A stretch of DNA of 64,000 nucleotides. It comes from Actinomadura sp. NAK00032. GTDB taxonomy: Bacteria > Actinomycetota > Actinomycetes > Streptosporangiales > Streptosporangiaceae. The stretch is taken from contig NZ_CP054932.1 of assembly GCF_013364275.1 (NCBI RefSeq), positions 5,766,001 through 5,830,000 of the forward strand. The letters run 5' to 3'. The notes under the pieces are model-generated. The model worked only from the letters and a program-made list of their open reading frames with translations, did no database searches and was not told the DNA's origin. This document shows positions 43,848 to 52,595 of this stretch, one piece after another (within the stretch, counting starts at the first letter, position 1; every line of letters begins with the position of its first letter). Both the position numbers and the translations under genes were made by a program.

Positions 43848-44633
43848 ATGCGCGTCCACCACCTCGACTGCGCCCCCATGCGGGAGATCGAGCCCGCCGA
43901 CGGGCCGGAGAGCCCGCTGCGGGCGGCGCGGGCCGCCGGCCACGTCCTGCTGGTCGAGACCGACTCGTCCGGGCTGCTCCTCGTGGACGCCGGGATCGGC
44001 CTCGGCGACATCGAGCGCCCGTCCGAGCGGCTGCTCGACGACTGGGTGGAGATGGCCGGGCCGACGCTGGACCCGGCGGCGACGGCCGTCCGGCAGGTGG
44101 CGGCGCTCGGCTACTCCCCCGCCGACGTCCGGCACATCGTCCCGACGCACCTGCACCGCGACCACGCGGGCGGACTGAGCGACTTCCCGGACGCGGCCGT
44201 GCACGTCTTCGAGGCGGAGCGGGCGGACGGCGGCAAAACCCCCGCGCAGCTCGCCCACGGCCCGAAATGGGTGGCCTACGCGGACGGCGAGGGCGACACC
44301 TGGCACGGGTTCGGCGGCGTCCGGGCCCTGGACGGCGTCGCGGCGGAGATCCTGCTCGTCTCGATCGGCGGGCACACGCCGGGGCACGCGGGCGTCGCGG
44401 TGCGGGACGGCGACCGCTGGCTCCTGCACGCCGGGGACGCGTACATGTACCACGGCGAGGTCGACCGCCCCGAGCCGGTGACGCATCCGCTGATGGAGCT
44501 CGTCCAGGCGGGCGGCGAGGTGGACCGGGGGCTGCGGCTCGCCAACGTCGCGCGGCTGCGGGAGCTGGCGCGCGGCGGCGAGGTCGAGGTCTTCTGCGCC
44601 CACGACCCCTGGGAGCTGGCCCGCTACCGCTGA
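43848..44633 (+). CDS. Metallo-beta-lactamase-fold hydrolase
   Basis: This 261-residue cytoplasmic protein has the motif HLHRDH (H101, H103, D105, H106), a later histidine in GHTPGHAGV, an aspartate in HAGDAYMYHGE and a last histidine in FCAHDPWEL. These are the di-metal ligands of the lactonase/glyoxalase-II-like branch. It lies 8 bp after the TetR gene, with GAGGAG as ribosome-binding site, so the pair is one operon. The regulator may respond to the hydrolase substrate, which is unknown. Its 3' end overlaps the converging recD2 gene by 10 bp. Confidence 0.9.
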   Translation: MRVHHLDCAPMREIEPADGPESPLRAARAAGHVLLVETDSSGLLLVDAGIGLGDIERPSERLLDDWVEMAGPTLDPAATAVRQVAALGYSPADVRHIVPTHLHRDHAGGLSDFPDAAVHVFEAERADGGKTPAQLAHGPKWVAYADGEGDTWHGFGGVRALDGVAAEILLVSIGGHTPGHAGVAVRDGDRWLLHAGDAYMYHGEVDRPEPVTHPLMELVQAGGEVDRGLRLANVARLRELARGGEVEVFCAHDPWELARYR

Positions 44634-46870
44634 GACAGCCGGTGGGCGAGGGCGGTGTGGCGGCGGCCCGCGCCCGCGGTGCGGACGGCGGCGGCGAGGG
44701 CGCGGCGCGAGCCGACCAGGACGACCAGCCTCTTCGCGCGGGTGATGCCCGTGTAGAGCAGGTTGCGGCGCAGCATCATCCACGCGCCCGTGGTGAGCGG
44801 GACGACGACCGCCGGGTACTCGCTCCCCTGCGAGCGGTGGATCGTGATCGCGTAGGCGTGGGCGAGCTCGTCCAGCTCGTCGAAGGCGTAGCCGATGCTC
44901 TCGTCCTCGTCGGTGAGGACGGTGAGCGACTGCTCCTCCAGGTCGACCTTCGTGACGACGCCGACCGTGCCGTTGAAGACGCCCGCCTCGCCCTTGTCGT
45001 AGTTGTTGCGGAGCTGGGTGACCTTGTCGCCGACGCGGAAGACGCGGCCGCCGTAGCGGCGTTCGGGGCGGGAGTCGTCGTGCGGGGTCAGCGCCTCCTG
45101 CAAGAGCGTGTTCAGGGAGCCCGCCCCGGCGGTGCCCCGGTGCATGGGCGCGAGGACCTGGACGTCGCGGCGCGGGTCGAGCCCGAACTTGCGCGGGATG
45201 CGGTTGGCGACGACGTCCACGGTCAGCGCGGCGGCCTCGTCCTGCTCCTCGCACGGGAACAGGAAGAAGTCGGCGTAGCCGCGCGTGTGCGGGTGGTCGC
45301 CGGCGTTGACGCGGTGCGCGTTGACGACGATGCCGGACTCCTGCGCCTGCCGGAAGATCTTCGTGAGCCGGACGCGCGGGATCGCCTCGGCGCCGAGCAG
45401 GTCGGCGAGGACCTCGCCCGCGCCGACGGACGGAAGCTGGTCGACGTCCCCGACGAGCAGCAGGTGCGCGCCGCGCGGGATCGCCTTCACCAGCTTGTTC
45501 GCGAGGATCAGGTCGACCATGGAGCTCTCGTCCACCACGACGAGGTCGGCGTCGAGCGGGTTGTCCTGGTCGTACTTCGGGTCGCCGCCCGGCTGGAGCT
45601 GGAGCAGCCGGTGGACGGTCGCGGCCTCGTGCCCGGTCAGCTCGGCGAGCCGCTTGGCGGCGCGCCCGGTCGGCGCCACCAGGACGATCTTCGCCTTCTT
45701 CGCGGCGGCCAGTTCCACGACCGAGCGGACGGTGAAGCTCTTGCCGCAGCCGGGCCCGCCGGTCAGCACCGACACCTTGGACGTCAGCGCGAGCTTGACC
45801 GCCTCCTCCTGCTCGTCGGCGAGCGCCTGGCCGGTGCGCTTGCGCAGCCACGGGAGGGCCTTGTCCCAGTCGACGTCGGCGAACGCCTTGAGCCGGTCGG
45901 TGGGGGCGTCGAGCAGGTCGAGAAGGCCGCGGGCGAGCGAGCGCTCGGCGCGGTGGAACGGCACGAGGTAGACGGCGGGGATGGTGGCGGCGTCCTCGCC
46001 GTCCCCCGGGATCGGCTCGCGGACGACGCCCTCGTCGCGGGCCAGCTCGTCCAGCGCCGGGACGATCAGCTCCTTCGGCACGCCGAGGATCTTCTCCGCC
46101 GCGGTGACGAGGTTCGGCTCGGGCAGGAAGCAGTGCCCGTCGTCGGCGCCCTCCGACAGCGTGTACTGGAGGCCGGCCTTGATCCGCTCGGGGCTGTCGT
46201 GCGGGATTCCGACGGCCTGCGCGATCGTGTCGGCCGTCTTGAACCCGATGCCCCACACGTCGGAGGCGAGCTGGTACGGCCGCTTGCGCACGGTGTCGAT
46301 CGACTCGTCGCCGTACTGCTTGTAGATGCGGACGGCGAGGGACGTGGAGACGCCGACGCCCTGGAGGAAGACCATCACCTCCTTGATGGCCTTCTGCTCC
46401 TCCCACGCGTCCGCGATGCGCTTGGTGCGCTTCGGGCCGAGGCCCTGCACCTCGACGAGCCGCTTCGGCTCCTCCTCGATGACCCGCAGGATGTCGGTGC
46501 CGAAGTGCCCGACCATCCGGTCGGCCATCACCGGCCCGATCCCCTTGATCATCCCGGAGCCGAGGTAGCGGCGGATGCCCTGGATCGTCGCCGGCAGCAC
46601 GGTGGTGTACGAGTCGACCTCGAACTGCTTGCCGTACTTCGGGTGCGAGCGCCACCGGCCGGTCAGCCGCAGGCTCTCCCCCACCTGCGCGCCGAGCAGC
46701 GCGCCGACCACGGTGAGCAGGTCGCTGCCGCTCTTGGCGGTCGCGACGCGCGCGACGGTGTACCCGGTGTCCTCGTTGGCGTAGGTGATCCGTTCCAAGA
46801 CCGCGTCAAGCTCCGCCGGGCGCGGCGCGGCGCCGGGGTCGGGAGTGGGGGAGGTCGGCACGATCTCCAT
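44624..46870 (-). CDS. recD2: RecD2-type SF1B DNA helicase
   Basis: This 748-residue helicase unwinds DNA 5' to 3' with ATP and acts in repair without RecBC. After an N-terminal OB-like part, tandem helix-hairpin-helix motifs lie at about 100-220 (IKGIGPVMADRMVGHFG, EVQGLGPKRTKRI). Walker A is GGPGCGKS (371-378), Walker B LVVVDESSMVD, and the motifs LLLVGDVDQLPSVGAG and AITIHRSQGSEYPAVV (motif VI region) follow. It is of normal length for bacterial RecD2. I chose ATG 46870; a GTG at 46915 with a GGAG site is possible and would add 15 residues. No SOS box is visible upstream. Confidence 0.95.
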   Translation of the reverse strand: MEIVPTSPTPDPGAAPRPAELDAVLERITYANEDTGYTVARVATAKSGSDLLTVVGALLGAQVGESLRLTGRWRSHPKYGKQFEVDSYTTVLPATIQGIRRYLGSGMIKGIGPVMADRMVGHFGTDILRVIEEEPKRLVEVQGLGPKRTKRIADAWEEQKAIKEVMVFLQGVGVSTSLAVRIYKQYGDESIDTVRKRPYQLASDVWGIGFKTADTIAQAVGIPHDSPERIKAGLQYTLSEGADDGHCFLPEPNLVTAAEKILGVPKELIVPALDELARDEGVVREPIPGDGEDAATIPAVYLVPFHRAERSLARGLLDLLDAPTDRLKAFADVDWDKALPWLRKRTGQALADEQEEAVKLALTSKVSVLTGGPGCGKSFTVRSVVELAAAKKAKIVLVAPTGRAAKRLAELTGHEAATVHRLLQLQPGGDPKYDQDNPLDADLVVVDESSMVDLILANKLVKAIPRGAHLLLVGDVDQLPSVGAGEVLADLLGAEAIPRVRLTKIFRQAQESGIVVNAHRVNAGDHPHTRGYADFFLFPCEEQDEAAALTVDVVANRIPRKFGLDPRRDVQVLAPMHRGTAGAGSLNTLLQEALTPHDDSRPERRYGGRVFRVGDKVTQLRNNYDKGEAGVFNGTVGVVTKVDLEEQSLTVLTDEDESIGYAFDELDELAHAYAITIHRSQGSEYPAVVVPLTTGAWMMLRRNLLYTGITRAKRLVVLVGSRRALAAAVRTAGAGRRHTALAHRLSQR

Positions 46871-46995
46871 GATGGACGATCCGGCCGGCGGGATGGCCGG
46901 ATCCGGCAGGCGCACTGGATCTCCGCATGATCGGGACGTACGGTCCGGGCGCACCCGTACCGCACTTTCCGCAGGCGTACTGGGAGGTAACGCTG

Positions 46996-49107
46996 GTGTT
47001 CCGCTCCCGAACCCAGGCACTGGCGGCGCTGAGCGCCCCCGCCCTCGCACTCACCATGGCCGCCGTCCCCGCCGCGGCCTCGTCCCCCGCCCCGACCGGC
47101 CCGATCGCGGGCTTCACCGACGCGCACGCGAAGTGGCAGCGGCAGTACGAGCGGCTGTTCGGCGCCGTGCCGTCCGCGGCGGTCGCCCGAGACCTGGACG
47201 CCGAACTGGCGCGCGAACCGGGGCTGACCACGACGACCGGCGACTGGCACCGCGTCCAGCGCATCGTCCGGCATTTCCGGTCGTACGGGCTCGAACCCGA
47301 GATCCGGACGTACTACGCGTACCTGTCCATGCCCCAGCGCGTGAAGATCGACATGACCGCTCCCCGGCACCGGACGCTGCCGGTCAAGGAGAAGAAGCGG
47401 CCCTGGCAGCAGCACTACGACCAGGTCATCCCGGGGCACAACGGCTTCTCGCCGTCCGGGGACGTCCGCGGCGAGGTCGTGTACGCCAACTACGGGCGGC
47501 CGGAGGACTTCGCGCTGCTCGCGGAGAACGGCGTCTCGGTCAAGGGCAAGATCGTCCTCGTCCGGTACGGGGCGGTGTTCCGCGGGATCAAGCCGCGCGA
47601 GGCCGCCAAGCGCGGCGCCAAGGGCGTGCTCATCTACTCCGACCCCGCCGACGACGGCTACGCGAAGGGCGCGGTGTACCCGGACGGGCCGTGGCGCGCC
47701 CCGGACGGCATCCAGCGCGGCAGCATCGCGCAGATCCAGCTCGCCGCCGGCGACCCGCAGACGCCCGGCTGGGCCGCGGTGAAGGGCGCGCGCCGCATCC
47801 CGCCGTCGCGGGCGCCGATGCTGAAGGGCCTCATCCCGACCGCACCGATCTCCTACGGCGCCGCCGAGCCGCTGCTGCGCGCGCTCAAGGGCGAGCGGGC
47901 CCCGAAGGACTGGCAGGGCGGCCTGCCGTTCCCCTACCGGCTCGGGCCGGGCGGCACGAAGGTCCACCTCGATCTGCGGAACAGGTTCCAGGTGCGCCCG
48001 CTGTGGGACGTCACCGTGCGCATCCCCGGCAGCGAGCACCCCGAGCAGGAGGTCATCCTCGGCGCGCACCACGACGCGTGGACCTACGGCAGCAGCGACA
48101 ACCTGTCCGCCACGGAGAACGTGCTCCAGGTGGGGCGCGCTCTGGGCAAGCTCCTCAAGAAGGGCTGGCGGCCCAAGCGCACCGTCGTCCTGGCCACCTG
48201 GGACGGTGAGGAGTACGGGCTCTTCGGCTCCACCGAGTACGCCGAGCAGCGCGCGCAGCAGCTCCGCAACGCCGTCGCCTACGTGAACATGGACGGGGCG
48301 GCGGGCTCGCACTTCGGCGCGTCGGCGACACCGGCGCTGGACAAGTCGGTCATCGACGCGTCCAAGGCGGTGTCCTGGCCCGGCACGGGCGGGACGCTGT
48401 ACGAGGCGTGGAAGGCGCAGAACGACGGGAAGACGCCGATCGACCGCATCGGCGGCGGCTCGGACTTCCAGGCGTTCTTCCAGCGCTACGGCGTGCCCGC
48501 GATGGACGTCGGCGCCGCCTCGCCCGGCAGCGCCGGGAACTACCACTGCGCGTGCGACGACCACTATTGGATGGCGCACTTCGGCGACCCCACCTGGGAG
48601 TACCACGCGGCGATGTCGCGGCTGGCCGGCATCGCGACGCTGCGGCTCGCGAACGCCGACGTCGTTCCGATGGGCTACCGCCCGTACGCAGCGGAGACGG
48701 CGCAGTACCTGGAGGCGTTCACCGCCGAGCAGCGCAGGCGGCTCGGGTCCGTCGCCGTGGACGTCTCCCGCGACATCGCGCAGGCCAAGGCGTGGCAACG
48801 CGCCGCCGAGGCGCTGCAAGCGCGCGCGGGCGAGGCGCTCCGCGCGGGCGACACCGCCGCGTTCCGCCGCCTCAACGCCAAGATCATGCAGACCGAGCGG
48901 GACCTGCTGACGGCGGCGGGGCTCCCGGGGCGCCCCTGGTACCGGCACCAGATCTACGCGCCGGGCATCGACACCGGATACGCCACGCAGCGGCTCCCCG
49001 CGCTCAACGACGCCCTGTTCGTCGACCGCGACGTCCGCACCGCCAGGGCGTACGAGGCGCGGCTGTACGCGAGCCTGCGCGCCGCCACCCGCACCCTCAC
49101 GCCCTGA
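46996..49107 (+). CDS. Secreted M28 peptidase, glutamate carboxypeptidase II-like
   Basis: This 703-residue exported zinc peptidase has a signal peptide (to about residue 29, ending VPAAAS). An apical/PA domain lies around 150-300 (GKIVLVRYGAVFRGIKPREAAKRGAKG), the M28 catalytic domain around 335-550 and a helical dimerisation domain at the end. All five zinc ligands of the family appear: H358 in GAHHDAW, D368 in GSSDN, E405/E406 in WDGEEYG, D433 in VNMDG and H517 in NYHCA. The architecture matches human GCPII and the transferrin receptor. The substrate is not known. GTG 46996 follows a GGGAGG site. Confidence 0.93.
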   Translation: MFRSRTQALAALSAPALALTMAAVPAAASSPAPTGPIAGFTDAHAKWQRQYERLFGAVPSAAVARDLDAELAREPGLTTTTGDWHRVQRIVRHFRSYGLEPEIRTYYAYLSMPQRVKIDMTAPRHRTLPVKEKKRPWQQHYDQVIPGHNGFSPSGDVRGEVVYANYGRPEDFALLAENGVSVKGKIVLVRYGAVFRGIKPREAAKRGAKGVLIYSDPADDGYAKGAVYPDGPWRAPDGIQRGSIAQIQLAAGDPQTPGWAAVKGARRIPPSRAPMLKGLIPTAPISYGAAEPLLRALKGERAPKDWQGGLPFPYRLGPGGTKVHLDLRNRFQVRPLWDVTVRIPGSEHPEQEVILGAHHDAWTYGSSDNLSATENVLQVGRALGKLLKKGWRPKRTVVLATWDGEEYGLFGSTEYAEQRAQQLRNAVAYVNMDGAAGSHFGASATPALDKSVIDASKAVSWPGTGGTLYEAWKAQNDGKTPIDRIGGGSDFQAFFQRYGVPAMDVGAASPGSAGNYHCACDDHYWMAHFGDPTWEYHAAMSRLAGIATLRLANADVVPMGYRPYAAETAQYLEAFTAEQRRRLGSVAVDVSRDIAQAKAWQRAAEALQARAGEALRAGDTAAFRRLNAKIMQTERDLLTAAGLPGRPWYRHQIYAPGIDTGYATQRLPALNDALFVDRDVRTARAYEARLYASLRAATRTLTP

Positions 49108-50125
49108 ACCGGCCGGGGGTCGCGCCGGCCGCCACCTCCAGCACGCCCGTCTCGGTGACCAGCGCGGTCACGAGGCGGGCGGGGGTGACGTCGAACGCGG
49201 GGTTGAACGCGTCCACGCCCTCGGGTGCGGTGCGGGCCCCGCCCCAGGCCAGCACCTCGTCGGCCGGACGCTCCTCGATCGGGACGCCGGTGCCGTCCGG
49301 GAGCGCCAGGTCGACGGTGCTCCACGGGGCGGCGACGACGAGCGGGATCCCGGCCGCCCGGCAGGCGAGCGCCACGCCCACCGAGCCGATCTTGTTGGCG
49401 GTGTCACCGTTGGCGGCGATCCGGTCGGCGCCGATGACGGCGACGTCGACCAGGCCGCGCAGGATCGTGCTCGGCGCGGCCCCGTCCACCTGGACGACGC
49501 ACGGGACGCCGGCCTGGTCGAGCTCCCACGCGGTCAGCCGCGCGCCCTGCAGTAGCGGGCGGGTCTCGTCGGCGTAGACGATCTCGACGCGGCCGCGCTC
49601 GTGCAGGTCCCGGACGACGCCGAGCGCCGTCCCCCACCCGGCGGTGGCGAGCGCGCCCGCGTTGCAGTGCGTGAGGACGCGCAGGGGCCGGTCGCCCACC
49701 CGGCGCAGGATCCAGTCGGCGCCGAACGCGCCGATCGCGCGGTTGCCGCGCACGTCCTCGTCCAGGAGCGCCTGGGCCTCGGCCGCCACCGCGTCGGCGC
49801 CCTCGGCGACGAACGGCAGGACGCGGTCGACCCCCGCCGCGAGGTTGACCGCCGTCGGCCGGGCCTCGCGGACCTCCGCGATCGCGGCGTCGCGGGCCGC
49901 GTCGCCCCATCCCTCGCGGGCCGCCTGGCGGACGGCGATCGCGACGCCGAACGCGCCCGCGACGCCCAGCGCGGGCGCGCCGCGCACGACCAGCCGGCGG
50001 ATCGCGTCCACGAGCGTCCCGACGTCGCGGGCCAGGACGTACTCGACCCGTCCGGGCAGCACGGTCTGATCCAGGAGGCGGAGCCCGTCGCCCGTCCACT
50101 CCAGGGTGCGCACGTCGTTCGTCAT
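49097..50125 (-). CDS. mtnA: S-methyl-5-thioribose-1-phosphate isomerase
   Basis: This 342-residue cytoplasmic enzyme converts methylthioribose-1-phosphate to methylthioribulose-1-phosphate in methionine salvage. The catalytic cysteine is C154 in THCNAGALAT and the acid is D234 in IGADRIAANGDTANKIG, both in the usual places. The motif VVRGAPALG near the N-terminus is also conserved. Length is normal. The start is uncertain: ATG 50125 has a weak site, and a CATTAT -10-like box 7 nt upstream suggests a leaderless transcript. The other salvage genes are not in the window. Its 3' end overlaps the peptidase gene by 11 bp. Confidence 0.95.
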   Translation of the reverse strand: MTNDVRTLEWTGDGLRLLDQTVLPGRVEYVLARDVGTLVDAIRRLVVRGAPALGVAGAFGVAIAVRQAAREGWGDAARDAAIAEVREARPTAVNLAAGVDRVLPFVAEGADAVAAEAQALLDEDVRGNRAIGAFGADWILRRVGDRPLRVLTHCNAGALATAGWGTALGVVRDLHERGRVEIVYADETRPLLQGARLTAWELDQAGVPCVVQVDGAAPSTILRGLVDVAVIGADRIAANGDTANKIGSVGVALACRAAGIPLVVAAPWSTVDLALPDGTGVPIEERPADEVLAWGGARTAPEGVDAFNPAFDVTPARLVTALVTETGVLEVAAGATPGRFRA

Positions 50126-50223
50126 ACCGCCCATAATGCCCATAAAATCCCGCGAACCCCGACGCCACCGGGCTTTCCACCCTCCGCGACTCCGCTTCGT
50201 GACCTGCGATAACTTGACACGGG

Positions 50224-50239
50224 TCGAACCTGTGTTCGA
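50224..50239. promoter_or_regulatory. LexA (SOS) box
   Basis: TCGAAC-CTGT-GTTCGA is a perfect palindromic LexA site of the actinobacterial/Gram-positive type (GAAC-N4-GTTC core). It lies 32 bp upstream of the imuA start, where LexA binding would block transcription of the mutasome operon until DNA damage. Confidence 0.9.
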
Positions 50240-50271
50240 AATTATGCGGGGGACGTGAAAGGAGGGCGACG

Positions 50272-51087
50272 GTGGCGGAGGCCGCGCTGCGAGACCTGTC
50301 GGCGATGCTGGAGTCGTCGCCCCGCGACACGGTGCCCGTGCTCCCGGCGCTGCGGCCCGTGCTGCCCGGCGGCGGCCTGCGGCCCGGCTCGGTCGTGGGT
50401 CTCGGCGGCTCGGGATCGGCGTCCCTCGGCCTCGCGCTCGTCGCCGGCGTCTCCCGGCACGGCGGCGCGGACGGCGCCGGCGGCTGGTGCGGCGTCGTCG
50501 GCGTCCCCGACTTCGGCGTGCTCGCCGCCGCCGGGATGGGCGCCGCGCCCGAGCGGCTGCTGCTCGCCGACGACCCGGGCGACCGCTGGCCCGACGTGGT
50601 CGCCGCGCTGGCCGAGGCCGTCGACCTGGTGCTGCTGCGCCCGCCCGAGCGGCCGGGCGCCGCCGCCGTCCGGCGGCTGTCGGCGCTGGCCCGCAGGCAC
50701 GGCTGCGTGCTGGCGCTGACCGGCCCGTTCGCCGGCGACTGGGCGGGCGTCCGGCTCCGCCTCCGGCTGGACGAGGCGGTCTGGGAGGGCCTCGGCGACG
50801 GCCACGGCCGGCTGACCGGCCGCCGCGTCCGGGTGACCGCCGAAGGCCGCGACGCCCCCGGCGCCGGCCGCGGCGCCCGGCTCTGGCTCCCCGCCCCCGA
50901 CGGCACGGTCGCGCCGGACGAGACCGCCCGGCCGCCGCTCGAACTCGTCGGCGGCGCCGTTTCGGCGGGCGCGCCGGTCCACCCGCCCCGGCCGCAGGCG
51001 CCGCGGTCGCCGAGGACGGCGGCCCGCCACGCCGCGCCGGTGCGCACCGGCGCGGCCGCGCACGGGCCCGGAGAGGGGGCCGCGTGA
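50272..51087 (+). CDS. imuA: ImuA-like protein, RecA-fold accessory of the mutasome
   Basis: This 271-residue protein sits in the place of ImuA in imuA-imuB-dnaE2 cassettes. It has a RecA-like core beginning VLPGGGLRPGSVVGLGGSGSASLGLAL, in which the Walker A is degenerate (no GKT/S), followed by GWCGVVGVPDFGVLAAAGMG and LVLLRPPERPGAA. This fits ImuA-type proteins, which lack RecA ATPase activity and help load the error-prone polymerase. The last 60 residues are low-complexity Pro/Ala. GTG 50272 has a strong AAAGGAGG site, and the stop overlaps the imuB GTG (GTGA). Confidence 0.82.
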   Translation: MAEAALRDLSAMLESSPRDTVPVLPALRPVLPGGGLRPGSVVGLGGSGSASLGLALVAGVSRHGGADGAGGWCGVVGVPDFGVLAAAGMGAAPERLLLADDPGDRWPDVVAALAEAVDLVLLRPPERPGAAAVRRLSALARRHGCVLALTGPFAGDWAGVRLRLRLDEAVWEGLGDGHGRLTGRRVRVTAEGRDAPGAGRGARLWLPAPDGTVAPDETARPPLELVGGAVSAGAPVHPPRPQAPRSPRTAARHAAPVRTGAAAHGPGEGAA

Positions 51088-52595
51088 CGCGGGTCCTGGT
51101 GGTGTGGTGCCCCGACTGGCCGCTCACCGCGGTCGGGATCGAGGCGGCCACGGCCGGGGCGGTCGTGGTGCGGGGGCGCGTGGCCGCGTGCTCGGCGGCG
51201 GCGCGCGCCGAAGGGGTGCGGCGCGGGCAGCGGCTCCGCGACGCGCAGCGCCGCTGCCCCGGACTCGTCGTCCGCGAGCGCGACACCGACGCCGAGGGCC
51301 GGCGGTTCGAGGAGGTCGTGGCGGCGGTCGCGGAGCTGACGCCGCGCGTGGAGGTGGTGCGGCCGGGGCTGTGCGCGATCGCGGCGCGCGGCCCGGCGCG
51401 CTTCTACGGCGGCGAGGAGGCCCTGCGCGTCCTCGTGCAGGACGCGGTCGTCGAGGCCGGGCACGACTGCGGGTCCGGCGTCGCGGACGGGCTGTTCGCC
51501 GCGGAGCTGGCGGCGCGCGCCGGGGAGGGCGGCGTCGTGGTGCCGGCCGGCGGCGCGGCGGCGTTCCTGGCCCCCTACCCGCTGCCGGTGCTGGACCGGC
51601 CCGAGCTGGCCGACCTGCTGCGCCGGCTCGGGATCCGGACGCTCGGCGACTTCGCGGCGCTGCCGTCCGGGCACGTCGCGGGCCGGTTCGGAGCGGACGG
51701 CGCGCTCGCGCACCGGCTGGCGCGCGGCGCGGAGCCGCGCCCGCTCGCGCCCGCCCACACCGCGGCCGACCTGTCGGTGCGGGCCGGCTTCGACCCGCCC
51801 GCCGAGCGCGCCGAGCAGGTGGTGTTCGCGGCCAAGCGCCTCGCGGGCGACCTGCACGGCGGGCTCGCGGCGGGCGGGCTGGCGTGCGTCCGGCTGGAGG
51901 TCGCGGTCGGGTTCGCGGACGGCGACGTGCAGCGGCGGCTGTGGCGGCACGAGGGCCTGTCGGCGCTGGCCGTCGCCGAGCGGGTGCGGTGGCAGCTGTC
52001 GGCCTGGCAGGGCGCCTCGTCCGACGCCGTGTGGGGCGGGGTGACGTGGGTCGAGCTGGCGCCCGACCAGATCGTCCCGGACGAGGGCCGCCAGGAGTCG
52101 CTGTGGGGCCGGACGTCCGTCACCGAGCGGATCACGCGGGCCGCCGACCGCGTCCAGGCGCTGCTCGGCCATCAGGGGATCACCCGGCCGGTGCTCGCGG
52201 GCGGCCGGGGGCCGGGCGAGCGGGTCGTGCGGGTACCGGTCGGCGACCTGCCCCCGGCGGGCGCGCCCGGCGGCCCGTGGCCGGGGCGCGTGAGCGGCCC
52301 CGCCCCGGCGGTCGTCCCCGCGGCGCCGCCCTCGGCGGAGCTGGTCGACGCGTCCGGCGGCGCGGTGGTGGTGTCGGCCCGCTGCGAGGTCTCCGCACCG
52401 CCGGCGGCGCTCGTGTTCCGGGGGACCCGCTCCGCCGTCACCGGCTGGACGGGCCCGTGGCCGGCCGACGAGCACTGGTGGGACCCCGCCGCCGCCCGCC
52501 GCCGCGCCAGGTTCCAGGTCACCACCGACGACGGCACCGGGTATCTGCTCGCCGTCGAAGGCGGCCGCTGGCACATCGAGGCCGTCTATGACTGA
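51084..52595 (+). CDS. imuB: ImuB, inactive Y-family polymerase homologue
   Basis: This 503-residue Y-family-like protein bridges the beta clamp, ImuA and DnaE2 in SOS mutagenesis. The first acidic position is present in CPDWPL (D11), but the second, the usual SxDE of DinB, is missing (VVRPGLCAIAARGPARFYGG), so polymerase activity is not expected. The helix-hairpin-helix region is near 175-200 (LADLLRRLGIRTLGDFAALP), and a beta-clamp-binding motif QESLWG lies at 337-342, like the QxxLWG of mycobacterial ImuB. It overlaps imuA by 4 bp and dnaE2 by 8 bp. Confidence 0.93.
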   Translation: MTRVLVVWCPDWPLTAVGIEAATAGAVVVRGRVAACSAAARAEGVRRGQRLRDAQRRCPGLVVRERDTDAEGRRFEEVVAAVAELTPRVEVVRPGLCAIAARGPARFYGGEEALRVLVQDAVVEAGHDCGSGVADGLFAAELAARAGEGGVVVPAGGAAAFLAPYPLPVLDRPELADLLRRLGIRTLGDFAALPSGHVAGRFGADGALAHRLARGAEPRPLAPAHTAADLSVRAGFDPPAERAEQVVFAAKRLAGDLHGGLAAGGLACVRLEVAVGFADGDVQRRLWRHEGLSALAVAERVRWQLSAWQGASSDAVWGGVTWVELAPDQIVPDEGRQESLWGRTSVTERITRAADRVQALLGHQGITRPVLAGGRGPGERVVRVPVGDLPPAGAPGGPWPGRVSGPAPAVVPAAPPSAELVDASGGAVVVSARCEVSAPPAALVFRGTRSAVTGWTGPWPADEHWWDPAAARRRARFQVTTDDGTGYLLAVEGGRWHIEAVYD